The position numbers were made by a program, and so were the translations under genes. The notes below the pieces were generated by a model. That model saw only the letters and a program-made list of their open reading frames with translations, was not told the origin of the DNA and did not search any database. Below are positions 9,951 through 22,400 of a stretch of 64,000 bases of DNA, in pieces (position 1 is the stretch's first letter; the number at the start of each line of letters is the position of its first letter). This DNA comes from Capillidium heterosporum (taxonomy: Eukaryota > Entomophthoromycota > Entomophthoromycetes > Entomophthorales > Capillidiaceae). The stretch lies in assembly GCA_016630905.1 (NCBI GenBank), contig WBMQ01000003.1, positions 682,001 to 746,000 of the forward strand, given 5' to 3'.

Positions 9951-12178
9951 ATGTTACGACAATTCTTTACCAACCGTACCTTCACCATAACTTTCATCGT
10001 GACGTTCGTCCTATTTCTGATAACAATAGTTTCGATCTACTCTAAGGCCGAGCCGTTATTGCAAGAACCCAAGAGCGCCAGCTCTGACTCACAAGTTAAA
10101 CAAAAGGTGAATGTTCAACCAGCTACGACAACTCAACTGAAAGAAGCGTCTATCCTAACTTCCAGCACGAGTACAAGTCCAACTTTGCCTTTGAAGGTAG
10201 TACCCACTCCCCAATTCAGAGAAGATGGCCAAGAGGAGCTAAGTGAGGTGGAACAGCCAATAGTCATTTCAAATAATACAACCGAAATCAACAAGAATGT
10301 AACCGTAGCTTTAGTATCCAACAAAAGTAGTAGTAACATTACAGTTGCCAGCATAAATAACCCCCACAACTCGGTCATCTCAGACGACAGTTTAGATAGC
10401 TACACTTATTGTCAAGCTGGGCAACCCGATCCGAAGACCTACCAGCCTATAGTAAGGATATCTTTTAATGCAAATTTTAATTTCAATAGGCCGGTGCAAA
10501 GTTAGTAAGCTTACACTTGTTGACCAGGCATGGGGATAGGACCCCAACCAAATTTTTACCGCTAGGTAAGGAAACTACCCCTTGGCACTGCCCGATGGAA
10601 ATTGAGCAGCTGAACACCGATAAGGGCAAGAAATTTATAAAGCGTGTAACCAAGTACGACTTGGACAGCTGTTCAAACAAGGATTACTGTCTGGTCAACC
10701 CATTTAAACCGATTATGTGGCCTGGAAACTGTACTTCGGGTCAGCTTACTTTCAAAGGTAGCTCACAGCTTTATGACATTGGAACCAAACTGCGCAAGAT
10801 CTACGTTGATCAGCTCAACTTCCTCAATAAGAACGATGTACGCAACATCTTCGTAAGGTCTACCGACTACGTACGAACTCAACAGTCGGCTCAATCTCTA
10901 CTCTCTGGCCTTTTCCCTAAAGCTAAGGACATCGACATGATCGTCCTACCTAAAGAATTGGAAACGCTATTTGGCAACAACAAGGCCTGCCCCAAACTCG
11001 CTAAACTGGAGAAGGATCTGTTGGCGAGCGACGTTTACAAGAAGTTTTTGTCGTCGGCCGAACCCGATCGTACGAAGTTCGACAACTTAGTCGGTGGACC
11101 TAGATTAGATGACAACCCCACCAACTTGGATTACTACGTTGATATCTTCCAGGCCCGTAGCTGCAATAAGTTCCCTAAAGTGTGTAAGATTAAGAAGGTT
11201 GAAGCCAAGTCGGTAAATGCCATCGAAACTCCGATTTTGAAAGTGAACGGTACTGAAGGCATAAATTCAACTTCAAGTAGTTTAACTTCAACGGGGCCGA
11301 CTACAGCTACTCATACCAGTACCAGTGCTTTGGTGACACCTACTAACGTCACAGCTACTCAAGCCAAACCTCAGGAACCGACTTGCGTAGAGCAAGACCT
11401 CATCGATCGTATGATGCTGTATGGGAACGCCCAAGTACGGTTAACCTTCCGAGATCACCCTACCGTCTTCCCAGCATTAGCTCGTTTGCGTATCGGTGGA
11501 TACCTATTGGAAGTGAAGCGTAACCTATTACTGCAAGTTTCCGATTTGACGCAAATAGATTTCATCAAAGTCAACACGACCCATATCAAGGAAGATGGGA
11601 AGGATGAAGAGGAGGATGAGGATCCCAACTTTGCGCTACCTACTGAGCCCAAGCTAGCTAAAAGCAGCTTGAAGAAGCTGGTCTACCATTCGGCGCACGA
11701 CACTACGTTAGCCTCCGTTTTGGGTGCTTTACACGCCAGTGATATGCGCTGGCCACCTTATGCCTCCAACTTATTGGTCGAATTGTGGTTCGGTACCAAG
11801 CGTAAAGTTGACATCAATGAAGGTAAAGACCAAGTTGTAGGTAGTGATGACACCTTACATGATACCGAAGATACCTACATCAACCGCCAAGCCCCCCACC
11901 CTCAACATGAAATTCGTAGTGGCAGTGGCGATCCTTCTGTAATTGACATGTTCTCAGTTCGATTTATCTATAACGACAAGCCACTAAGCTTACCTTGGTG
12001 TAAGTCGGGTTTATGTCCCTTGATGGATTTGTTGAACTACTTGGACAACACTCTGGGTTTGGTAGGTGGATTTGAAAACTACGGTGGATTTATCCGCAAT
12101 AGCGATGGAAACGGGACCGATAAGGTGAAAAAAGCCAAGCGATGGAATTATTTGAGTGAGTGTTGGCTGGATAGCTAA
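9951..12178 (+). CDS. Type II membrane histidine acid phosphatase (PXYLP1-like)
   Basis: Exons 9951-10451 and 10490-12178, separated by a 38-nt intron, give 729 residues. The joined protein reads through LVSLHLLTRHGDRTP (about residue 172-186), the histidine-phosphatase catalytic loop; the C-terminal HSAHDTT (about residue 566) supplies the second catalytic His and the acid-base Asp. A single hydrophobic stretch at residues about 10-30 after MLRQFFTNR is a signal anchor, so the enzyme is likely luminal in the secretory pathway or outside the cell. A Ser/Thr/Asn-rich stem of about 110 residues and a second Thr-rich insert near residue 420 carry many N-glycosylation sequons. The closest architecture I know is metazoan 2-phosphoxylose phosphatase PXYLP1 (ACPL2); the fungal substrate is unknown. 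Confidence 0.85.
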
Positions 12179-12598
12179 ATTGGTTTAAATGTTTTAATAA
12201 AATATTGATAGGATAAGCTTTCTGCTAAGAGTTTAAACGAAATGCAAGTAAATAGCATATATATTTGATAAATAATCTTTAACAAAACTTTTGATTTATA
12301 AAAGCACTTTTAAATACCTAATGCACCATTCGATTGCTTTCAGAAGACTATTCAGTTACAAACTGACATAAATTTGCTCAAAAGGATGAAGCTTCAAATA
12401 ACAACTGATATTTGAAAACGCTTGTAAAATGTGAATAATAACAAATCGAAATATTGAAAGGTGAATAACAACCCTACCTAATTAATATATCAATGATAAA
12501 AAATACATTCAATCAAGATCGATAGGTAGGAATCAAGAAATGATAAGTTATATATATTTAGTTACTAGTATATAGTATCTTGTACTTCAAGATTCTGA

Positions 12599-12672
12599 GC
12601 TCGCTTAACTCAGTTGGTTAGAGTGTGGTGCTAATAACGCCAAAGTCACAGGTTCGACCCCTGTAGTGAGCA
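12599..12672 (+). tRNA. tRNA-Ile (anticodon AAT)
   Basis: All four stems can be drawn. Acceptor GCTCGCT pairs with AGTGAGC (one G-U), the D arm is ACTC/GAGT, the anticodon stem TGGTG/CGCCA encloses loop CTAATAA with anticodon AAT, and the T arm is ACAGG/CCTGT around TTCGACC. Discriminator A. No intron. B box GGTTCGACCCC is intact. Confidence 0.95.
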
Positions 12673-13465
12673 TCTTTTTGCTAAAGTAGTTGGTTGTAGT
12701 TTTGATATACAGTGTAACTGACTGTTTGTCTTAAATGTATCAATCACTACATCTAATTGAAATAGCTGGATTACTTTTTTGAATCTATCGTCAATCTAAA
12801 ATTCAAACAGTACTAAATCAGGTATTTTGGCACATCCTTCATATAAAAGTGATATCTATTTAGGGAATGTAAGTTTCTCTCTATTTATATAATATATGTT
12901 GTTCCTTTATATTTTTATTGTAGGTACAGTAAATCAAGCCTCTTTAACTATATAGGGACGGGCAAGGAATCCCAATCTTCTGATTTAGAACTGCAACTAC
13001 CAATTTTTTAGTAAAATATCAAAGGATGTTGTCAACACTTGGCATATTTTAGGTTAAATATGAGTACATTCTTTTCAAATGATTGTATAATAGGTTTCAC
13101 AGAATACAAATACCCAAAATAGACGATACGGTGACCAACTCCTCAAAGAGATGCCTTTGAGGGTAAATCCATATTCGAGGACCGATACAGTTGTACTAGA
13201 AACAGTACTTTCATTCCCGCTAGCCTTACCAATCTTTATCAACTTGCAAGGACAATCTATTTTATAAATGGCACATGTAGAGTAAGCTTACATAGCCTTA
13301 TTAATATGGGATGGATGACAAAGTATTAACCTATCTCCATACCCAGCAAAGTATTTCTACCCAATTAAATGTAGTAGCAGATGGTAAATCAGTAAAGGTA
13401 ATTCAACAGCAAAAATATTAATATAAACAAACAATTCCTCCGGTTTATCTACCTAAATTAATATA
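12673..13465. other. Intergenic, no gene seen
   Basis: About 800 bp downstream of the tRNA; a T run just after the tRNA (TCTTTTTG at 12673) is a likely RNA polymerase III terminator. The rest holds no supported feature. Confidence 0.55.
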
Positions 13466-14251
13466 TTAGAAAGCTCTAGCGTTTATTAACTTGGACATCT
13501 GTTCCAATTTGGCAATAGCCAGCAAGGCGGGGTTAAGCAACCCATCCTGAGGAAGTTGACTCTCGTCGAAGACGAACCCATCCAGCGCATCCATAAATTT
13601 GGCGTTGAACTTGACACACAACTTGGTGACCTTGCGAATGCTTTTGACGAGGTACAAAAAGTCGTCAAGGCACGAGGAGTGGGCAAAGTGATTGAGGAAG
13701 GCGTCGGGGGATATGAGGTTCAAGGAAGGATTGATGATGGCAAAGTAAAAGGTGATGAACTTGTAATCCTTGGCCCTAATTTCACTGACGTGCCCTATTT
13801 TTTCAATTAGCCTTTGTTTAAATATGAGGGAAAAGTACTTGGCTTCGGGGTACATATCCTCAATCTCTTGTTTCATTTTCTTGGCTTGATTCGCCTCAGA
13901 AACTACACCTTCATTATTTACTTGGTCGGTATCTTCGGTACCTTTACTATTGCCGTTCCTGCCTAATGTATCTTTGGTGGTTTCAGCTTTGATAGAGTCG
14001 ACACTGTCCAGGTTGCCTTCCTGGATAGCCATGATGCGAAATCCATCCTTAGGTCGATGCCAAGTCAAATCGGCTATTTCATCTCTAGGTTTGGGCCCTC
14101 GTTTCAGCAGTTTATGAGTGTACTTGCAAGTCTTGTTGGTCCGCGTACACTTGAGACAGGATGGTAAGTGTCGTGAGCACTTGAGTTTGTGATGGCGGCA
14201 GTTGTCACAGGACTGCCTACTCTTCTTCACCTCGCTGTCGTCCTGGAGCAT
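13466..14251 (-). CDS. Short Zn(II)2Cys6 zinc-cluster protein
   Basis: One open frame of 261 residues. Residues about 14-41 give CDNCRHHKLKC followed by CLKC and C, the fungal Zn2Cys6 spacing C-x2-C-x6-C-x6-C-x2-C-x6-C, then a basic linker KRGPKP that suits DNA contact. The remaining 200 residues are helical; residues about 150-260 could be the start of a regulatory domain but are much shorter than the usual fungal-specific transcription factor domain of 300 or more. Either a compact regulator or one cut short at the C-terminus; nothing similar could be read beyond the stop. Lies 1.3 kb from a full-length zinc-cluster gene on the same strand. Target genes unknown. Confidence 0.75.
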   Translation of the reverse strand: MLQDDSEVKKSRQSCDNCRHHKLKCSRHLPSCLKCTRTNKTCKYTHKLLKRGPKPRDEIADLTWHRPKDGFRIMAIQEGNLDSVDSIKAETTKDTLGRNGNSKGTEDTDQVNNEGVVSEANQAKKMKQEIEDMYPEAKYFSLIFKQRLIEKIGHVSEIRAKDYKFITFYFAIINPSLNLISPDAFLNHFAHSSCLDDFLYLVKSIRKVTKLCVKFNAKFMDALDGFVFDESQLPQDGLLNPALLAIAKLEQMSKLINARAF

Positions 14252-15600
14252 TGCAGTTTAAACCAAAATTAGGTAGAAAGGAATCGAAAACTGGTCGCTG
14301 CCTTTTAAACCCAGGAGTCGAAAAATGCCTAAATATTTGATGAGAGTTGGTGCAAATGTAAGTTGTTGATGGAGAGAAAGTAATTTTTATCTGTCTTGTT
14401 TATAAGTAGTGCTTGCCTGCCGCTTTGGCATCAAAACTAATCATAAACTATTTGAAAATGGACGTTTTAAGTATAAACTGCTCTTGAGCAAATTTAAAAT
14501 GGATATATTTGTACGTGTTCCCAAGTGGCCTTTAAAATCATAATAGAATTACGTAATACAGGCTAAATTGGACATATATAGTATACTTTTTACCTTCATA
14601 TTAGTTCAATGTAATCGGACCAAGGTTGCTTCTTATAATTTACGACACTCGGCTTCATGGCCGGTACATATTAGAAAGCAATTTACCAATCTCTGGGATA
14701 GCGGATGGAGACTAGATTTTCAAGTGTACCTATAACTTGATCAATTGGTATCGATTCCTTGCTAGTTATATTACAATATTACCAATTTAAGTTTATATTG
14801 TTTGAGCTTGATACGATTAAACAAAACCAAATATATATAGTTTAAAATAGCTACTACCCCTGCCTAGATTTACAGTTTATCTTTGAGAACACTTTCATTA
14901 TAACTATACGATTATTACAAAGGGCTTATAACCAGTATCCAATACATTTCAGGATAAATAGGATATAATATTGATTTAAACTAAATTTTATCATATTTTC
15001 ACTGATTGCAGGTTTTACTAACTTTACCAATGCCCATATTACAACTAAAAGCTCAATTTATATTGTCTTTTGACTGCTGATATCATTTAGTAAGTGAATA
15101 TCTAACTAGATACACCTTTGTAATAAGCTTCAATTTAGGTTGCATTCATTCGCCGAACAACTGTATAACATATTGCATTGATAATATCTACCACCCATCA
15201 TCTATTTGAAAGCTTTAGTACCATTGTAAATTTTCACTCAATTTTTTATAATCGGACATGGTATATATATACTTTTATAGCTCATAAGCTTTTACTCAGA
15301 TCTCATCTTTGGCTACTGAAGAAGGTTCTATTCTGAGTACGTTATCTGTGACTTACATTAAAGCCTCTCAAAAGCTTTGGGGATCATTTATGTAAAGGAT
15401 ATCTCTATAGTTCTCAGTCTATGTTACTGATAATCAGATTGCAGTATATATACTTCTAATTGGTATCTACATTCCATTAAAATAGTTATATGTAGTTTTG
15501 CTTTAAAAATGTAAATAACAAAGGCATATCCATAAAATACTTTACTAACATTAAATAAATACATAAGTGTACCAAGCAACTTGGATCTCATTGAAAAACT
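14252..15600. other. Intergenic between the two zinc-cluster genes
   Basis: 1.35 kb of AT-rich DNA. The part next to 14251 is the likely promoter of the short zinc-cluster gene. No other feature seen. Confidence 0.5.
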
Positions 15601-17478
15601 TCAGTAAAAGTCATCCAATACAATATTCTCGGCTTTAGCCAGTAGGCAGGCCATATGAAGGCACTCAGAGGCCATACCATAGTAGGGTTTACTGTTCTTG
15701 AATATTGTCAAGGCTACCCGAAGCCGCCAAAGTCCAATATTGTATTGGTCAGAGTTGGGCGTGTAGGTAGATAAGTTGCGGATCAAGAAGAGAGTAGCCA
15801 AGCTTAACGACGTGAACCGATAGGTCATTCCGTGAAACGGAAACTGAACTCCCAATTGGTGTGCGGCGTCGATGGTTTTCTCAGCAGCATCAGTAGCTAG
15901 GAGCTCGAAGTTGTAGCCAGAGAGGTGGTGGTCGGCCTTGATGAAAGTCTGATACATCTGTAGTAGGACCGACTGACCTAGGATCCTGAGATTGAGTTCA
16001 AAGGGAGATGCTAAATCAGTATATACTTTGGGAAGGGTCTGGGTCAACGTATTGAAAGTTTGCGCCACTTTATTCTCCCACAGTTTGAGATGGGTTGCCG
16101 TGACATTGACAATGTCGTAGCTCGAGTTGAATTGGCCTGACCGGGCCGGTTCCAGAAAGTTGAACTTCCTTACCATGAGGTACATGAACTGACACAGTTC
16201 TCCATACAGTGTCGAATAGTGCAGGCTACATACGGTGCGAAACTTTTCAAAGCTGGTCTCATTGGGAGCACAATCGAATGCCCCAAAGTTAAGCTTAGGT
16301 ATAAAGGTCTGTCGGTAATCGTGACAGAAGGGACGGTTCATACCGAACCCGTAGAGCTTGTCAATGATGTGGCACCACAGCCATATCCGTTTACGTAATT
16401 CTTTGGTGCATGCGTTCGTACCCGGGGGCGGGTCAGTATCTAAGCCTAAGGCGTAACTCATGCGGATGGCTAAACCTAAATTTATAAACCCCTTGTTGCA
16501 GAACTTGACGCTGTGTTGGAAAGTAGCTGTTATCAGTAGCGCTGCCACTGAATCCAAACTGCATTTCAAGTAGTTGCTGTTCAAGTCTCTATGGGCTCGC
16601 TCACCAAACCAGTCGTTTATGCTGGGCCCCATCTCAGGGAGGTAGCCACATCCGATAGCACCTATAACATTGATTAGTAGTGGGGATGGATAGCGGTACC
16701 CGTGTTTGAAGATCGCGCTTTTGTTGACGACTGGAAAGTAGGGATGAAAGTTGGTGAAGTAGGAGTTAAGGCATTTCTCGAAGACAAATTCGAAGTTCTG
16801 CATGAATTCCAGATCGGTGGCACATAGTATTCGAGATAGAGGTAGCGGCAGCTTCTTGGAAGGAATCCTATTCCTGTTCATCAGAGTGTTGAGGTTCTTG
16901 GGTTGGGAGTGGTGGATGATGTACATGGTGAGGAGTAACCCCATTGGGCTTTCGCCGTAATAGTCCATCTTTCCGGTCGTCGTAACAAAAACTTTCTGCT
17001 TAGCATCCATTATTGAACTGGTGAATAACAGCTGAGCCATGCTAAATTTTAGGTCCATGTACCCAATCGATATTTTGGTTAGCCGTTGCACTTTCAATCC
17101 ACGAACCTGACTATCCTTCTTGCTGTCATTCTTCTTCAAATCAGTCGAGATGGACTCCTTGCATGAATCTTTTAGTTGGAAGAATTTGCTATCGTTCCAT
17201 TTTATCGTTTCGGTTTCGTCTTCAAAGTTGGTGGGGGTGAAACAGACGTAGTTGAAGTCGAGGCGAAAGTCTCTTTTAAGGATCCGACCCTTCTTAATAC
17301 CAGGCTTCTTCTTCTGATAGTTGTAGGTGCATCTTACAAGTTGGTCCTTGCAACGGGTGCAGCTTGGTTGCTTCTTATCGCAGTACGTCTTCTTAACTCG
17401 GCAGGTGTCGCATACTTTGAGTTCCGATTTGTCGGGCGTCGCGATCTGCATTCTCAAATTAGCTGTTTCGAAGTCCAA
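15601..17478 (-). CDS. Zn(II)2Cys6 transcription factor with fungal regulatory domain
   Basis: Single-exon frame of 625 residues. The zinc cluster CDTCRVKKTYC ... CTRC ... C lies at about residues 23-50 and is followed by a basic stretch KKKPGIKKGR. The middle, about residues 225-470, has the features of the fungal-specific transcription factor domain: conserved-looking RIWLWCHIIDKLYGFGMNRP near residue 370 (compare the family's 'R.R.WW.....DR..S...GRP') and AIRMSYALGLD just before it. It should act in the nucleus as a DNA-bound regulator; its pathway cannot be told from sequence. The gene is tail to head with the shorter zinc-cluster gene, but the two are not obviously duplicates outside the zinc cluster. 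Confidence 0.88.
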   Translation of the reverse strand: MDFETANLRMQIATPDKSELKVCDTCRVKKTYCDKKQPSCTRCKDQLVRCTYNYQKKKPGIKKGRILKRDFRLDFNYVCFTPTNFEDETETIKWNDSKFFQLKDSCKESISTDLKKNDSKKDSQVRGLKVQRLTKISIGYMDLKFSMAQLLFTSSIMDAKQKVFVTTTGKMDYYGESPMGLLLTMYIIHHSQPKNLNTLMNRNRIPSKKLPLPLSRILCATDLEFMQNFEFVFEKCLNSYFTNFHPYFPVVNKSAIFKHGYRYPSPLLINVIGAIGCGYLPEMGPSINDWFGERAHRDLNSNYLKCSLDSVAALLITATFQHSVKFCNKGFINLGLAIRMSYALGLDTDPPPGTNACTKELRKRIWLWCHIIDKLYGFGMNRPFCHDYRQTFIPKLNFGAFDCAPNETSFEKFRTVCSLHYSTLYGELCQFMYLMVRKFNFLEPARSGQFNSSYDIVNVTATHLKLWENKVAQTFNTLTQTLPKVYTDLASPFELNLRILGQSVLLQMYQTFIKADHHLSGYNFELLATDAAEKTIDAAHQLGVQFPFHGMTYRFTSLSLATLFLIRNLSTYTPNSDQYNIGLWRLRVALTIFKNSKPYYGMASECLHMACLLAKAENIVLDDFY

Positions 17479-17844
17479 CCTTCACTTTAAAAAGGGTCTC
17501 ATGCTAATGAGGTAGTAGATTGAAAATAAGCTTGTTCTAATAAGACAAATCGCTTTGAAGGATCTGTTTCATACAGGATCAGAAGCAGCTTGCAGAACAA
17601 AAGTCAACCTATTCCTCGAACAGATTTCAGAATTTTTATGGCTTGATTCATCTCAGGTTTCCTGGTTCAATACCTGATTTGATGAAATTACATTCTGGAC
17701 ACAACCTTGATTTCAAACCCAACTAAAAGATCTAGAACAAGTATAATAAATCTAAAACAGATTTGGATATTCTAAATTGGCAATGAGTTCGAGGCTTTTA
17801 GATTAAATTCTCCAAATAGATAAGAGGTGGAAGACTACGTAACT
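17479..17844. promoter_or_regulatory. Divergent intergenic between zinc-cluster and MYST genes
   Basis: 366 bp separating two genes transcribed away from each other; presumably carries both promoters. No clear TATA box on either side. Confidence 0.4.
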
Positions 17845-19227
17845 ATGAAGAAGCTCAAGATAACTGATGTGGTGGGGAGTGAATGTATAGTTAGAAAAGG
17901 AGATCGAGAAAGTTACCACGTGGTCCAACATTTACACTAAACCGGTACTTTTAGTTTTAGCAACCGTAGTGCGAGAACGTAAGATAAACCAGGATGTCGA
18001 AGCTAGATGGCAATACTACATCCATTACAAAGACAGTAAGGTAGTTATAGAAATTGGTTTTAATTTTCTCTCTTATAGTGGACAACAAATACGATAGTTG
18101 GATTGATAAAGCCGATGTCGAATTGGTCGACAATACGTCGGGTAAACCTAAAGTACCCAAACAGCTGTTGACGGCAATATATACCAATATCATATTCGAG
18201 CTAATTGATTCATGTAGACTTTATATGACGGTAATGACATCTGGAATGAACATCCTATAAAGTTCATAGAGCGTATCTACTTCTCTGAATTCTGGGTAAA
18301 GTGCTGGTACCCATCCCCGTTTCCCCAACAGTACAACACCTTGAGTCAACTCTTCATCTGCAACCTGTGTTTCCAGTACTTTGCCTCTAGTGTCATCTAC
18401 ACTAACCATATCGTAAATTTACTTTGTAAAACTTGATACCTAATTTTATTCAGGCAAGGTGCAAGTTCAAGTCCACCTATGGCAGCAAGAATTTGTACTA
18501 CAGCGACAAGAACCAATTTCGAGTCTACCGGTTCGACGGTTCCAACTTCAAGGTAACACTTTCCCTTTATTTTTTATAAAACAAAGATTTAGCTGTTTAC
18601 CCAGAACCTGTGCTTGTTTGGAAAGCTGTTCATCAGCCACAAGGACATCTGCTACAAGGTCTCTGACTTCACCTTCTACGTCCTAGTCAAAGCAATTGAC
18701 GATTTCTACGAGCCGGTAGCCTACTTCTCTACGGTAACTTAAAGCCAGTGCACTACCTTAGTTTTGTAGGAGAAGCAAAGTTCCAACAACTTGGCCTGCA
18801 TCCTGACCTTCCCCAACCATCAGCGCAAAGGGTATGGTCGGTTCCTCATCGAATTCAGTAAGTCTCCTCCTTTTTCATCAATAAGCCCTTATCGACTTAG
18901 GTTACCATTTGACGCAAAGGGCGAAACTTGGTTGGAACTCCCGAACGACCGCTGTCCCCAAGCGGACTCAAAGCCTACCTCGGCTATTGGTCTGTAGCTT
19001 TGATCGACGTGCTGTTGAGCGTCGAGGGAACACTATCGCTGACTAAGCTATCCAAAGTAACCGGTATCACAGTCAAGGATATTTTGGTGACTTTAGACTA
19101 CCTGCATTTGAACTTTGGCCAATTCAGCGACATCAGCGTAAATCGTGAGATGCTATATGCCCGATTAGATCAGTTCAAGCTCGATTATAGGCGTAAGGTG
19201 GATCCGGATGCTTTCCTCAGGAGGTAG
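17845..19227 (+). CDS. Divergent MYST-family histone acetyltransferase (ESA1-like); needs a +1 shift
   Basis: Proposed exons 17845-17911, 17955-18035, 18079-18152, 18218-18412, 18454-18552, 18593-18733, 18770-18857, 18901-19227 (356 residues if one base is skipped). Order of parts: chromo/tudor-like barrel (WQYYIHYKD), a C2HC zinc finger (LFICNLC...HIARC), the acetyl-CoA loop [11 protein letters not shown] and the catalytic-cysteine strand NLACILTFP, then GTPERPLS with the catalytic Glu. These are the hallmarks of Esa1/Tip60/KAT8, which acetylate histone H4 in NuA4-type complexes. Many usually invariant positions differ (for example WYPSPFP for WYFSPFP), so this may be a paralogue. In the last exon [10 protein letters not shown] and VGTPERPL lie in different frames (site 18924-18933). 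Donors of introns 1 (GTTACC) and 3 (GTACCC) are tentative. Confidence 0.75.
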
Positions 19228-19423
19228 ATTTTTTGGTGTTTATAGTTTTTAGGTATAGTTGAGGTATAAATTCTTTTATAACATTATCCAAATAAACGGT
19301 AGTATTGTTGTTTTAAAGCCCTTAACCTTTACAAAAAGCACCCTATATCCAAATTTATTATCCTATACCATCAAATGTAGCTATCAACTATTACTAAAAA
19401 TACAGCTCAGACCCACGTTCCCT

Positions 19424-22400
19424 TCACACTATGAGTCTTGCCAGTTCGCTTCGAAGCCTTATCAATTCAACAACATATTGACAAAGTTGAAGAGTTTGGT
19501 GCCATCGGTCTGGACCCAACAACTCCACCATTTGGTTCTGACTCAAATCAACCAATTCCTGCATATCCTTAACCTGATTCACTACCTTGTCGTAGTTAAA
19601 ATTAGTAATCCCCGGTAAACTACGTAACAGATCCTACAGAAAATTTCAATAAACTCAGCATATATTTCCAAAATTATAAAAACTTACGGTGGGAGTAGGA
19701 TTGGTAAGCCCATCCAAACTGTCGTTCTCACCAGCGGCTACCTTTAGGGCAAGTTCCAGGTCGGGATCGGGGCGTCCCATCTTTGGGAATGATGTTAGTC
19801 GAATTAAAAGTTTGGTTGTTACCTTGAGGTCCAGTAGCAACTTGGCAGTAAATTGGGGGTTGGGACTCCATACCAACTTCAATTTAGGGAACTGTCGTGT
19901 CAGCTGCATGAGTTTAGGCACAGCATCGTTCAGCTTAGTTCGAGCGGTAACATCACCAACCACCTAAAACTAATGTAAGCAAATAAAGTTAAAGTGAAAT
20001 AAGTTTACATCAAGCCCAAAGCCCTTGTTCTCATCGAACTCGATCAAAAGTATGGATAGTGGGTAGTAACGGATCATAGCTTCGACCTGAAAGTATAGGC
20101 GCCCTGACTTCAACGATGTGACAAGGTCGGGTACCGTCTTACGCTCAATACAACACTGGTCGTATAGTATGTAGTCTCCAATTGGGAGCGTACACGGTAT
20201 CAACGTGAAGTTGTAGCTGTGTAGGTGGGATGGTAACGTCAGTCGAAACTCTCGTACATCGACCAGGATCTACGGGATATGTCAGTGTATCTTTAAGTAA
20301 TGAAGCTTACTTTGTGCTGCATAGATAAAATCTGGCCACCGGCGAACCTAGTAGAGCTACCAACGAGGTCCGAGACCCGTTGGAACCCACTGGGATCGTC
20401 CAGCTTTGGTACGTTGACATCGATAGGGAGTACCATGCTGGCCTTGGTCTGGATCAATCGTTCGAAAGCTAACTTCTCGCGGCGGATCTCAGTCAACGCG
20501 TTCTGCTCCTCCTGGCTATCTTTGTACACGAGGCTACTGACTTTGATCTCTGAAGTTAGTATATTGCCAGAGAATGTAGCACGGTACAATTCGATCTGCC
20601 GAATCGTTTTGAGGTCAGGTTCAACCATGATAATGGTTTCGGGGCACCACTCATTTAGGAAGCTCTGGTTAACATAGGTCGTCACTAAGACCTGCCGTTG
20701 GTTAGAGTCGAGTACCTGGAAGTAGCTGGGATCGAAGGTCAATGATTCATCAAGCTCAAAATCCAGCTGGAAGTCAGCTAGATCGGGTCCAGTTACTGAA
20801 GGATCTGCCTCAGGTCCAACTTCGGTAGAAGTCGGTATGGTAGTTGAGCTAGACTGAACAAATCCGGTTAACGTTGTCTGGTAACCTGTATTACCGCCAC
20901 CGCGGACTCGACGCCTACCTCGTCCTACCGGTTGATCTGGTTGGCGGCTGTTGATGTTGATGCTCTTAACAAAGCCACCTTTTCTACTCTGATCTGTATT
21001 GTTTTGCGGGCCCGATTTACGGACCCAGTACCTATTATACAGTGCAAGTAACATAGGGTGTTTCTGTCCGGTTTCTGGTAGATCATCGGACAAGTAAGCT
21101 TGTAACTGTTGGCAAACAACCTTGGACTTTGTGATAACCAGCACTTTATTATAGGTTGGCTGATCAGGCTTCATCTCGCCTAATATCTGCTTAATCAACT
21201 TCCACTTGGGTTGAGCTTCTAAGGTAGGTTCAATACGTCCATCTACCTTGCGGTAGACCCGTGCTCGTGCCACCTTTCAAAAAGTTAAAGCTTAAACTTT
21301 TAATTTGTATTACCGTGAGTAATGTATTTGCAGCTTCCGTAAGCATCCAGGGTGACGGCTGGTTGTCACTCTCGTAGCTACCGTTCTTCATAATTGTGTC
21401 GACATAAGCGAGGTACGTGACACAGTCATAAAGGGTGAGGTAGGTTAGTAGATTGCGTAGTACCACCAGATCCTCGATGATTTGCTTGGTCTGGGGACCT
21501 ATTCTATGCCAAATCGGCTCTAGATAATGGCGTACTAGCCGGGTGAAATTTCTGGTACAGGCGTTGTCCAGCGTCAACTCCTCTTCGATTTCATGCTAAA
21601 AATTTGGTAAGTAATAGAGATGGACAAGCTACCAGTAGTTTAGTTCGTTTCAGATCCATCAAGCTTACGTTCAAGCATTCTGTTACTGCCTCCATAATAA
21701 GCTTCATAGATCGAGTCAATGTCAAAGAAAATTCTTTAACCTCTCCTTCACCCACCTCTAAAGAATTTTTGACTTCCACTTGGAATCTGGGCCACAGATG
21801 TAAGTCGCGTAGGTAAAGTACTTTCATACATGCTTCCAATTGGTTGAAGCCGGACAAGAAGTAGGTTACATTCTCCGATACAGCTTTTAGGAAGCCTTCC
21901 TAAACATAAATTTAAGGAGTTATTCTTTTAAAAATCATACCTGGTTGTTCATTCGGTATAGTTTCAGTATGAAATTCTCAATCGAATGCTTTTTTATACT
22001 ATGTAAATTGAATAAAAGGTTGAAATGTAAAAGCTTACGTGTGTGCATTCAACATAACTATTCCAGTAATAAAATGGTAGGGGACACGGTCTGATAACAT
22101 ATCTACTATAAGTATCCTGGCAGTTACCGATATTATTCCACCTCGTCTATAGATAGCTAACCTTCAACCCGTTTAATCTAAAAATATCTTAATAAAACGT
22201 ACCTCTCTTGAGGTGTTTTCAAAGCATCTATCTTGGTCAACTCAACTTTTCCTAGACATTCCTCTTCAAAGTTACTGGTGTCATCTACGTTGAGAATAAG
22301 TATCAAATAGTTGGGTTGAGCACTCAGGTTGGAGATGGAGCTTAGGTATTCGATTAGAATTAATTGAATATCTAAACCGACTGAAGGTATTATAAGTTGA

